The notes under the pieces: model-generated
Databases searched by the model: none
Seen by the model: only the letters and a program-made list of their open reading frames with translations
Told to the model about the DNA's origin: nothing
Translations under genes and position numbers: made by a program
IMG/VR virus record: IMGVR_UViG_3300028045_000055
Location: 1 to 31,431 of that record
Strand: one strand, 5' to 3'
DNA: 31,431 nucleotides
Source of the DNA: a virus
Shown here: piece by piece, positions 5,708 to 11,913 of the stretch
Layout: each line of letters opens with the position of its first letter
How positions within the stretch are numbered: position 1 is the stretch's first letter

Positions 5708-6463
5708 ATGGATTGGTTTGATAAATATAACATAACAGAACTGGAATTTATAAATGTATGTAAATCCTCACGTAGCATGCGACATGCATGTACAGAGCTA
5801 GGTTTACATTTCAATACATTTAGACGACAAGCTATTAAAATAGGGTGTTATGATACAAACCAGTCAGGTAAAGGGGTATCAAAATATAGACCAAATACAA
5901 TTAAATTGGATGATGTGTTGAATGGACAATATCCACATTACAAGACTGGCAATTTAAAAAGACAGTTGATGAAGTATGGACTAAAATCAAATCAATGTGA
6001 GTTATGTAAAATCACTGAATGGAATGGAAATAGTATTGTAATGGAGTTAGACCATATTGACGGTAATAGATTTAACCATTCATTGGATAATTTAAAGATG
6101 CTCTGCCCAAATTGCCATTCACAGACACCTACGTTTAGAGGTAGGAATATAAAAAGTGTTAATGGAGTCAGAGAATTACCAAAGGCCCCTACTAAACCAC
6201 GTAAGCCTAAACGAGCTCCACGTCAATGCATTGATTGTAATAATGAGATTACTTACAAGGGGAAAACCGGAAAATGTACAAGTTGTGTACAGAAATCAGA
6301 AACTAAACCCTCAGTAGAGCAATTAAGTATTGATTTAAAAAGTTTACCGATGACTAAAATCGGAGAAAAATATGGAGTATCAGATAATGCAGTCCGTAAA
6401 TGGCTGCGAAGTTATGAACTCCCGGTAAAATATTCAGATATTCAGAGATGGAAATCCGAGTGA
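5708..6463 (+). CDS. HNH homing endonuclease (free-standing, in tRNA cluster)
   Basis: The 251-residue protein begins with a helix-turn-helix-like segment (SSRSMRHACTELGLHFNTFRR, about 20-40). It carries a zinc-bound HNH nuclease: CELC (Cys97, Cys100), ELDHIDGN (Asp115-His116), the Asn/His segment around 123-128, and CPNCH (Cys133, Cys136, His137). A second zinc-ribbon-like pair follows (CIDCN and CTSC), then a C-terminal helix-turn-helix (IGEKYGVSDNAVRKWLRSY). This is the modular pattern of phage homing endonucleases with DNA-binding tails. AAAGGAG precedes the ATG. It separates the Leu/Ser-rich tRNAs from Cys, His and Trp and probably invaded the cluster. The target site is unknown. Confidence 0.92.
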   Translation: MDWFDKYNITELEFINVCKSSRSMRHACTELGLHFNTFRRQAIKIGCYDTNQSGKGVSKYRPNTIKLDDVLNGQYPHYKTGNLKRQLMKYGLKSNQCELCKITEWNGNSIVMELDHIDGNRFNHSLDNLKMLCPNCHSQTPTFRGRNIKSVNGVRELPKAPTKPRKPKRAPRQCIDCNNEITYKGKTGKCTSCVQKSETKPSVEQLSIDLKSLPMTKIGEKYGVSDNAVRKWLRSYELPVKYSDIQRWKSE

Positions 6464-6470
6464 TAAACAT

Positions 6471-6545
6471 GCACTAGTAGTCAAGTCTGGTCTAAGACAG
6501 AAGATTGCAACCCTTCCATCGTCGGTTCGAATCCGGCCTAGTGCT
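6471..6545 (+). tRNA. tRNA-Cys (GCA)
   Basis: Acceptor GCACTAG/CTAGTGC and discriminator U73, the identity element of tRNA-Cys. Anticodon stem GAAGA/CCTTC (one A-C mismatch next to the loop), loop TTGCAAC (GCA), T-loop TTCGAAT. It begins 7 bases after the endonuclease stop. No CCA. Confidence 0.9.
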
Positions 6546-6555
6546 TATTTTTATA

Positions 6556-6627
6556 CCCAGCGTAGTGTAATTGGTAACACCTCAGCTTGTGATGCTGAAA
6601 TTTCCGGTTCGAGCCCGGACCTGAGGA
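6556..6627 (+). tRNA. tRNA-His-like (GUG), degenerate acceptor stem
   Basis: D-arm (GTG, loop with TTGG, CAC), anticodon arm TCAGC-TTGTGAT-GCTGA (GTG) and T-arm TCCGG-TTCGAGC-CCGGA are good. The acceptor strands CCCAGCG and CCTGAGG pair at few positions, and G-1/C73 are missing. The 3' strand CTGAGG is complementary to CCTCAG of the anticodon stem instead. It may be a pseudogene, a mimic, or a tRNA with an uncommon fold. An intact tRNA-His lies at 5347. Confidence 0.5.
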
Positions 6628-6647
6628 TTTATTTTAAAGGAGTTATT

Positions 6648-6791
6648 ATGAATGAACAAAAGAAAATGTCCAAAAGTGATGCGCCTAATATGCCAATGGT
6701 AATAACCGATGGTATGCGAATTAGTTCACTGGAATCCCAAGTTAAGTATTGGGAACTTAGATATGAACTTACATTAAAATATTGTAAATAA
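6648..6791 (+). CDS. Small hypothetical protein (47 aa) between tRNA genes
   Basis: This ORF starts with ATG at 6648 behind a strong AAAGGAG (6637-6643). It encodes a hydrophilic peptide beginning MNEQKKMSKSDAPNM, with a likely C-terminal helix (SSLESQVKYWELRYELTL). It is too short for most gene finders. The ribosome site and coding-like composition support it. The stop at 6789-6791 is 5 bases before tRNA-Trp. No family recognised. Confidence 0.65.
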   Translation: MNEQKKMSKSDAPNMPMVITDGMRISSLESQVKYWELRYELTLKYCK

Positions 6792-6796
6792 AATTT

Positions 6797-6866
6797 AGGG
6801 TGTCGTATAGGCGTACTAAGCAGTCTCCAAAACTGTGACTTAAGGGTTCGACTCCCTTACATCCTG
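6797..6866 (+). tRNA. tRNA-Trp (CCA)
   Basis: Acceptor AGGGTGT/ACATCCT (one G-U), anticodon stem GCAGT/ACTGT, loop CTCCAAA (CCA), T-arm AAGGG-TTCGACT-CCCTT, discriminator G as in bacterial tRNA-Trp. CTA follows. It is the last tRNA seen; no terminator is evident after it. Confidence 0.92.
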
Positions 6867-6964
6867 CTATTTCGTAACATGGATTTAACTTTCACATATC
6901 TCCTCCATTAATACATACCTCACTTATTTAACTCACTATATGAACTTAATTTATTTAGATTAGT

Positions 6965-6986
6965 AAGTAACTTAATAATACCGGAT
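6965..6986 (+). promoter_or_regulatory. Candidate promoter element shared with the adk upstream region
   Basis: AAGTAACTTAAT (6965-6976) is identical to 3921-3932 and is followed by AATACCGG. It lies 30 bases before the ATG at 6995. Confidence 0.35.
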
Positions 6987-6994
6987 GTATTCTA

Positions 6995-7312
6995 ATGCTA
7001 CTTACTATAGAAAAACGAGAGTTCTTACTTGATATAGTCGATATCGTCAATACATTAGGTGTTCATACACCTGATGTTTTTTTGTTGGGTGTCACTGATA
7101 ATGGTGTAGTTTATGAAGATGAACTACTAAAAATTGTTTCGATTAGAGAACACAAGTACTGTGTTGTTACTCGAAAAATGAATGCAAGTCCAATAATAAT
7201 ATTAGAAAACGACGTGCCAATCCGATTCCACGGTGAGTTTATTTACTTACTCCAGCACGTTAAACACCTAATGGAAAAAATAAAAGAGGTTCCTGATGAA
7301 ATTACTAAATGA
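6995..7312 (+). CDS. Hypothetical protein (105 aa)
   Basis: Unknown. The protein has alternating helix and strand character (KREFLLDIVDIVNTL, VFLLGVTDNGVVYEDELLKIV) and no membrane segment. The ribosome site is weak (GGATGT about 10 bases upstream). Its end overlaps the next gene by 17 bases, so the two are translationally coupled. Its place directly after the tRNA cluster suggests it may belong to the same early transcript. Confidence 0.7.
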   Translation: MLLTIEKREFLLDIVDIVNTLGVHTPDVFLLGVTDNGVVYEDELLKIVSIREHKYCVVTRKMNASPIIILENDVPIRFHGEFIYLLQHVKHLMEKIKEVPDEITK

Positions 7313-8243
7313 AATAATTGAAGAGTGTATTGAAGCAAATGCTTTATTTACCGTACATGATATAATCCCTGAAGCAAAATCGCGTGGATGTACGTCATCA
7401 AATGATATTATCACCGAGTACGTTAAGAATTATAGATATCCTATTTTCTACACTCGTACTTTAAAAGAGCTTGACTGTGAAATCATAATTCCAGTATACC
7501 ACCCAGCGGATAAAAAAGTAAGTGAGTATGATGCTAGTGATTTAATACCAACTACATCACTTAAAGTCGAGCAAATATCAGTAGTGAAACATCCTATCAA
7601 TACAGATGCTGTAATCAAGACACTTATATCGAAGCCACTTAAATCGGATACTGATTTACATACCTTTAAAACTCAGATATCTGAAATGATTTCAGGTAGC
7701 AAAGATGGTCTATTCACACGTAAACAAATCAAAGAATGTACAACTTACACAGATTATAGAATTATTCAAATGTTGAAGCAACTGGAATCTGAAAATTACG
7801 TCAAATCAGTATGTGGTAGTATGGGTTCTAAAATTAAGTACACCCTTGTTAATCCAACTCCTGTAGTTAAGCCAGTGAAAAAAATAGTCAATGATGAACT
7901 TTATATGATAACAAATCATAAATCACCAGCTATGGTAACGACACCTAAAGGGCCATTTGATAAACGTGGTCGGTATAATGTAAAAGTATCTGACGTACAA
8001 AAAGCTGGATTTGAAATTGGTGAAAAAGTTAATATCATGTTAGACATTAATGATGATACTATTGTAATCACTAATAAGAGACAGAGTAAGCGATTACATC
8101 AAGTCGGTGCCGTGAAGGTTGATATTTATCAAAACTTATCAGTTGCCCAATCTCCATTCAAACGTTTAAATAAAAATAACCGACCAATTGATTTAAAATT
8201 AAAGGTTACTGATAGAGAAATTAAAATTATCCCTGCCTATTGA
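7296..8243 (+). CDS. Putative DNA-binding regulator (winged helix plus AbrB-like segment)
   Basis: No family is certain for this 315-residue protein, but two parts look like DNA-binding modules. Residues about 125-188 (FKTQISEMISGSKDGLFTRK, followed by RIIQMLKQLESENYVKS and a beta wing) read as a winged helix. Residues about 225-260 (RYNVKVSDVQKAGFEIGEKV, then DDTIVITNKRQ) resemble the strand-loop-strand of AbrB/SpoVT swapped hairpins. AGAGG precedes the ATG, which lies inside the preceding gene. The stop codon overlaps the -35 box of the IF-1 promoter. The regulator role is inference from these segments only. Confidence 0.7.
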   Translation: MKLLNEIIEECIEANALFTVHDIIPEAKSRGCTSSNDIITEYVKNYRYPIFYTRTLKELDCEIIIPVYHPADKKVSEYDASDLIPTTSLKVEQISVVKHPINTDAVIKTLISKPLKSDTDLHTFKTQISEMISGSKDGLFTRKQIKECTTYTDYRIIQMLKQLESENYVKSVCGSMGSKIKYTLVNPTPVVKPVKKIVNDELYMITNHKSPAMVTTPKGPFDKRGRYNVKVSDVQKAGFEIGEKVNIMLDINDDTIVITNKRQSKRLHQVGAVKVDIYQNLSVAQSPFKRLNKNNRPIDLKLKVTDREIKIIPAY

Positions 8244-8267
8244 CAGAATATAAACAATTTCTATATT
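8240..8267 (+). promoter_or_regulatory. Sigma70-like promoter of the IF-1 gene
   Basis: TTGACA (8240-8245), 16 bases, TATATT (8262-8267). The stop codon TGA of the upstream gene lies inside the -35 box. Confidence 0.88.
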
Positions 8268-8290
8268 AACAAAACAAGAAGGAGTCTACA

Positions 8291-8509
8291 ATGGCTAAAG
8301 AAGATGGTATCACCGTTATAGGTGTTGTTACAGATGCGTTACCGAATGCAATGTTTCGGTGTGAGTTAGATAATGGACATAAAGTATTGGCCCATATTTC
8401 TGGGAAGATTCGTAAGAACTATATCAGAATTCTACCTGACGATAAAGTTGAAATTGTCTTATCACCATATGACCTAGCTAGAGGTCGAATTACCTATAGA
8501 TATAAATAG
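8291..8509 (+). CDS. infA: Translation initiation factor IF-1 (phage-encoded)
   Basis: The protein is 72 residues, the same length as bacterial IF-1, and is recognisable along its whole length: MAKEDG start, [51 protein letters not shown]. These correspond to the S1-type OB fold that occupies the ribosomal A site of the 30S subunit during initiation. The conserved basic surface (GKIRKNYIR) is kept, so it is likely functional. It has its own strong sigma70-like promoter and AAGGAG at 8279-8284, pointing to early expression. With the tRNA cluster it forms a translation-takeover module. A gene recently acquired from a gammaproteobacterial host is plausible. Confidence 0.96.
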   Translation: MAKEDGITVIGVVTDALPNAMFRCELDNGHKVLAHISGKIRKNYIRILPDDKVEIVLSPYDLARGRITYRYK

Positions 8510-8510
8510 T

Positions 8511-8807
8511 ATGGATGAACGCGAACGATTTAGGCTACTATCTGAAATAGAAGAAGCCGCCGTTGGAGTTAGACATTCCATATTTATTATGACTATATGT
8601 TTTGTTGCATTTGCTATTACTCTTATGATAGGTGTATTTGAACTAGTTCGGTTAGGATTAGATGCGAGAACAATAGGGTGGTATGGAATAAGCGCCATAT
8701 GTTATACCCTAGTGAGAGTAAACGCACCACATCCGGGTAAACTAGAGCATTATATCTCTCTAATCAGGGAATATAATAAGAGTAATGATAATGACAGTGA
8801 TAAGTAA
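8511..8807 (+). CDS. Small membrane protein (two transmembrane segments)
   Basis: The 98-residue protein has two hydrophobic helices, about residues 23-46 (IFIMTICFVAFAITLMIG) and 54-70 (IGWYGISAICYTLVRV), between a charged N-terminus (MDERERFRLLSEIEE) and a charged C-terminal tail. It starts one base after the IF-1 stop with no clear ribosome site, so it probably depends on coupling to IF-1. Its role is unknown. It meets the endolysin gene tail to tail with no gap. A holin role is conceivable given size and topology, but transcription with IF-1 argues for an early function. Confidence 0.72.
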   Translation: MDERERFRLLSEIEEAAVGVRHSIFIMTICFVAFAITLMIGVFELVRLGLDARTIGWYGISAICYTLVRVNAPHPGKLEHYISLIREYNKSNDNDSDK

Positions 8808-9758
8808 TTATCTATTGAGTATCTTTTTAAGAATATTCAGTAATATCTCAAGTATTGAATCTTTTTTAATAGATACTGGTATTACTGGTGGTTCTTTCTC
8901 AATGGGCTCATCTACTAGTACAGGTACTTCATTAGGTTTAATCTCAATTGGCTCATCGATAACGATTTCTTTGTTAGGGAATAAGTAACTCCAATCCATT
9001 TCAGGTCCGATATCCCATTTACCATTTTCGATGAAATTAACATGTGAGCAGATTCCAGTATATACCTTTGCTTCTTTATTCGAAGTGAATAATTCATATC
9101 TAGCACTTTCACCCAAAATTTCTTTGGGTATATTAAATTTAACACATAGATAATCAACTAGGAAATTTAGTGATTTTAATTGTGCGTCGGTATACCCATT
9201 AAAATATTTATACCCTCTATATGATACTGGGAGCTCGGTGTAATGTTGAGTTTCATCAATAGTACAGTATACATCAGTTCCAGTTGTCTTTGAGTTCCCT
9301 TCACTGTCTTTATATGTAATTTTAGAATACATCGTCTCAAGGGTATCGTTAACTCGTTTAAGAGGACCATAAGAACTCAACTCAATGGCGATACTAGATT
9401 TGCTATTAGTTTTATTTCCGCCAACAGCACCTTTACCCAAATGATATGACCACATACTTGGGTCAAATAGTTGATAGATAGTTCCATCTCTGGCTATCAC
9501 AAAAGGAACGCTAACATGCCACTTAGGTTTAGTCATAGCTGCAATATCACTACGAAGAACTCCAACTGTATTATGAATTACTATTTTAGTTTTCTTATAC
9601 TTGGCGGTGTAATAATATGAATTGTACCCCGGATTCAACTTAACGATTTCAGCACCTGTGATGGGTTCTACGGAATCTATCGTAAATTTAGTTCCATTTA
9701 TATCAGTCAAATTTTCGGAAAACGAAGTCTCCTGTCTAATTACTTTTTCTGCTTTCAT
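8808..9758 (-). CDS. N-acetylmuramoyl-L-alanine amidase (endolysin)
   Basis: An Amidase_2-type zinc hydrolase cleaving the amide bond between MurNAc and the stem peptide. Seen: TKIVIHNTVG (His62), WHVSVPFVIARDGTIYQLFD (80-99), YHLG, SSIAIELSS (121-129), YTDAQLKSLNFLVDYL, SHVNF (His239) and GKWDIGPEMDW (Asp249), which give the usual His-His-Asp zinc set. After residue 260 comes a Pro/Glu-rich linker with repeated DEPIE units, then a C-terminal helix SILEILLNILKKILNR (about 301-316) that is amphipathic and basic. AAGAGG precedes the ATG and a late-type motif lies upstream on the minus strand. There is no signal peptide, so a holin is expected elsewhere. Confidence 0.92.
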   Translation of the reverse strand: MKAEKVIRQETSFSENLTDINGTKFTIDSVEPITGAEIVKLNPGYNSYYYTAKYKKTKIVIHNTVGVLRSDIAAMTKPKWHVSVPFVIARDGTIYQLFDPSMWSYHLGKGAVGGNKTNSKSSIAIELSSYGPLKRVNDTLETMYSKITYKDSEGNSKTTGTDVYCTIDETQHYTELPVSYRGYKYFNGYTDAQLKSLNFLVDYLCVKFNIPKEILGESARYELFTSNKEAKVYTGICSHVNFIENGKWDIGPEMDWSYLFPNKEIVIDEPIEIKPNEVPVLVDEPIEKEPPVIPVSIKKDSILEILLNILKKILNR

Positions 9759-9778
9759 AACAACCTCTTAATTGCCAT

Positions 9779-9787
9779 TAGTTTATA
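9779..9787 (-). promoter_or_regulatory. Late-type promoter motif for the endolysin gene
   Basis: TATAAACTA on the minus strand, 20 bases upstream of the endolysin ATG, back to back with the plus-strand copy at 9801. Confidence 0.6.
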
Positions 9788-9800
9788 ATTAGGCGATATA

Positions 9801-9810
9801 TATAAACTAT
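9801..9810 (+). promoter_or_regulatory. Late-type promoter motif TATAAACTAT
   Basis: It lies 22 bases upstream of the Lys-rich protein gene. AAGAGG precedes that ATG. Confidence 0.65.
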
Positions 9811-9832
9811 TTCATATAATAAGAGGTATCAA

Positions 9833-10168
9833 ATGAGCACTGAAAACGAAAAGGACTTTCTTGAAAAAGTAGTCGACGAACCAAACAAAGTTGAAGCTGA
9901 GGTTAAAGTGGTAGAGGTTGCTAAACTAGCACCTAAACCTAAAGCAAATAGACGAACTAAAAAATCTATAATCGCTGAATCTAAAGTAGAGGTGGATGAA
10001 GTAATTGCCCCTGTTAAAAAATCTACGCAGTTCAAAAAGACTACGATTAAGATAATGCCGGGAAGTTATCGTTCAGGTATAAAAGCAGAAGCGGTTCCAG
10101 ATAAATCAAAAAAAGCAAAGAAAGGCACTAAAATCGCCGAGCCTAAAACAGGCTTCGACTTTAGTTAA
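9833..10168 (+). CDS. Lysine-rich disordered late protein (111 aa)
   Basis: Unknown family. The sequence is dominated by Lys, Ala, Val and Glu, with a basic segment (about 35-48, KPKANRRTKKS) and no hydrophobic core, so it is probably disordered and may bind DNA or a virion shell. The C-terminus reads KIAEPKTGFDFS, nearly the same as the end of the repeat protein at 13415-14128 (KLAEPYGGIDFSKFM). Both genes follow a TATAAACT-type motif, which suggests a shared docking or processing tag on late proteins. There is no terminator before the next gene, so read-through into it is likely. Confidence 0.75.
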   Translation: MSTENEKDFLEKVVDEPNKVEAEVKVVEVAKLAPKPKANRRTKKSIIAESKVEVDEVIAPVKKSTQFKKTTIKIMPGSYRSGIKAEAVPDKSKKAKKGTKIAEPKTGFDFS

Positions 10169-10176
10169 AAAATCAA

Positions 10177-10204
10177 TTGACAAAAACTCCTGTTTTTCTA
10201 TATT
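10177..10204 (+). promoter_or_regulatory. Sigma70-like promoter of the secreted-protein gene
   Basis: TTGACA (10177-10182), 16 bases, TATATT (10199-10204). Its -10 box lies partly in the loop of the inverted repeat at 10184-10222. Confidence 0.87.
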
Positions 10205-10222
10205 AAGAAAAACAAGGAGTTT
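10184..10222 (+). repeat. Inverted repeat covering the -10 box and the ribosome site
   Basis: AAACTCCTGTTTTTCT (10184-10199) pairs with 10206-10222 over 16 bp with a single bulged A; the loop is ATATTA. The 3' arm contains the AAGGAG ribosome site (10214-10219). Transcripts reading through from upstream would hide the ribosome site, while those starting at the promoter here (near 10211) would lack the 5' arm. Confidence 0.8.
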
Positions 10223-10225
10223 GTC

Positions 10226-11269
10226 ATGTATAAAATAATCACACTAATCGCTATCATAACTACCACATCAATGGCTAGTATTATTGATTTGGATGCACAA
10301 AGAAAAATTTTAAATGCTAGACAGAATCTCGAGCATATTTCAAAGAATAGTGAGCTCAATCCTAAATTAAGAATATTCCTTAATCAATTACGCAATGATG
10401 CGATTGAGTTAAGTGAAATCGTATATTCCAGAAAATGTAACTCAGTTTCTATTAATAGTATCCCAGACGGTTCATGTGATAATTTCACTAGAGATGCTAA
10501 GAAGTTTAATGATGCTTACGCCAAATGGACCAACTCATTTTTTTCTAGTCGTGTTACACTGATGAAGCAGTCTAAAAGTTTTCGTAAAAAAGTAAATAGT
10601 TGTGTTGAGATGATGTCAGCATTTCTTAATCCGAATATGACACCTGAATCATTATTCCCATATGACTTAAATGTAAATATAGAGAGTAGATATGACACAG
10701 AAGTAAATATATCACTTACACCTAAATACAATAAGAAATGGACGTTTCATGGGAATACATCTGGCTATAACAGAAACGGAGAAGTGAAATACCTTAAAAA
10801 ATATTTCATGCCTTGGACAAATCTATGTCGTGACATAGCAGTTGATAAAAATGGTCATCTGGACCATAGATATATAGAAAAAGTGAATCAATATTGGGAA
10901 AATTCACCATATGAGTTCCGTCACAATGACCATGGTAACCATACAGGTCTGTATGTAGGTTTTAAGGCCCCTAGAGCCTATGTTATTGAAATACTAGTGA
11001 ATGGTAAGGTATATAAAGAAGTGACCGTACAGTACGCTCTTACGATGACTAAAAAGAACCCAAAGTATTATAGAAATGATGTAAATGTTCAGAATTTCAT
11101 GTATCTAGATAATCTACCTAAAGAAGAAATTCGATTCCAACTTGGTTCACCGGCGCGTCATCAAATTATGCACTGGAAATTATATATCGATGGTGAGACA
11201 TCTAACAGAACAGTATCTAATACTTACTCGGTTCCTGAAGGAAATATTGAAGTAAGAGTTAAAAACTAA
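10226..11269 (+). CDS. Secreted or periplasmic protein of unknown function
   Basis: The 347-residue protein starts with a convincing signal peptide (MYKIITLIAIITTTSMA, cleavage after about residue 17). The mature part has a helical N-terminal half (to about 145) and a beta-rich C-terminal half, with four cysteines (71, 84, 126, 201) that could form two disulfides outside the cytoplasm. No enzyme motif is recognised. It has its own sigma70-like promoter and AAGGAG seven bases before the ATG, so it is probably made early. A phage protein exported early could act in superinfection exclusion or envelope modification, but that is inference. A hairpin terminator follows directly. Confidence 0.8.
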   Translation: MYKIITLIAIITTTSMASIIDLDAQRKILNARQNLEHISKNSELNPKLRIFLNQLRNDAIELSEIVYSRKCNSVSINSIPDGSCDNFTRDAKKFNDAYAKWTNSFFSSRVTLMKQSKSFRKKVNSCVEMMSAFLNPNMTPESLFPYDLNVNIESRYDTEVNISLTPKYNKKWTFHGNTSGYNRNGEVKYLKKYFMPWTNLCRDIAVDKNGHLDHRYIEKVNQYWENSPYEFRHNDHGNHTGLYVGFKAPRAYVIEILVNGKVYKEVTVQYALTMTKKNPKYYRNDVNVQNFMYLDNLPKEEIRFQLGSPARHQIMHWKLYIDGETSNRTVSNTYSVPEGNIEVRVKN

Positions 11270-11293
11270 AAAGGGTGGCTAATGCCACCCTTT
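11266..11293. terminator. Bidirectional intrinsic terminator
   Basis: A 10-bp stem AAAGGGTGGC (11270-11279) with GCCACCCTTT (11284-11293), loop TAAT, between converging genes. The T-run is short on + and longer on -, where the stem is followed by TTAGTTTTT. Confidence 0.85.
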
Positions 11294-11297
11294 CCGT

Positions 11298-11792
11298 TTA
11301 GAATGCGTCGAACTCGACTGGGACTGAATTTGTTTCTTCAGTGAGAGTTAACTTCACGGAATATTCAACAAAAACTTTCTTACCGTCTTCGTTCTCTTCT
11401 TTGTTATTCAAATAAGAGACAGCGATTGCAGTATCTCCATTCTCAACATCTTTGATAAATGTCAACATATATTCGAATACATCAATACCATTTTTGTTTT
11501 TACGGCTAATGGAGATATCTACTAACTTTGCATTAAAGTCAATTTCATCAAATTCCACTAAAAAGTAATTTTTGGTGTAATCACTCGTATCAATAGATAG
11601 TTTTTTCCATCGTACAGGAAATTCAAATAACTGTTTGTAGTTATTTGTCCCTAGTTCTTTTTCGAAAGAATTAATAAAACTCTGAACATCACCTTCGTTC
11701 GTGTGTTTTATAACTACTTTACTATACACAGTCTCATCTTGCTTACCGTGTAGATGCTTGGTCATAATGCCATCCCAATTTGTATTTAACAT
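11298..11792 (-). CDS. Hypothetical protein (164 aa)
   Basis: Unknown. The frame is open further upstream, but the ATG at 11792 is chosen because AAGGAG (11800-11805 on the minus strand) lies 7 bases before it. The protein begins MLNTNWDGIMTKHLHGKQDE and is mostly predicted beta strands with acidic patches (DTSDYTKNYFLVEFDEIDF, YLNNKEENEDGKKVFVEYSV), as in a compact beta-sandwich. There is no membrane segment or Cys. No clear promoter motif of either class lies upstream on this strand. Confidence 0.72.
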   Translation of the reverse strand: MLNTNWDGIMTKHLHGKQDETVYSKVVIKHTNEGDVQSFINSFEKELGTNNYKQLFEFPVRWKKLSIDTSDYTKNYFLVEFDEIDFNAKLVDISISRKNKNGIDVFEYMLTFIKDVENGDTAIAVSYLNNKEENEDGKKVFVEYSVKLTLTEETNSVPVEFDAF

Positions 11793-11880
11793 TTGAGACT
11801 CCTTTTTTTTGATATGGTCGTTAATACATTTGAAAAGATAGTAAATTAGATTCAATTGTCAGATAAATTATTTTTAGTAG

Positions 11881-11890
11881 TATAAACTAT
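11881..11890 (+). promoter_or_regulatory. Late-type promoter motif TATAAACTAT
   Basis: It lies 23 bases upstream of the ATG at 11914, in the divergent gap between two genes. Confidence 0.65.
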
Positions 11891-11913
11891 ACTATAACCT
11901 AAATCGAGATATT

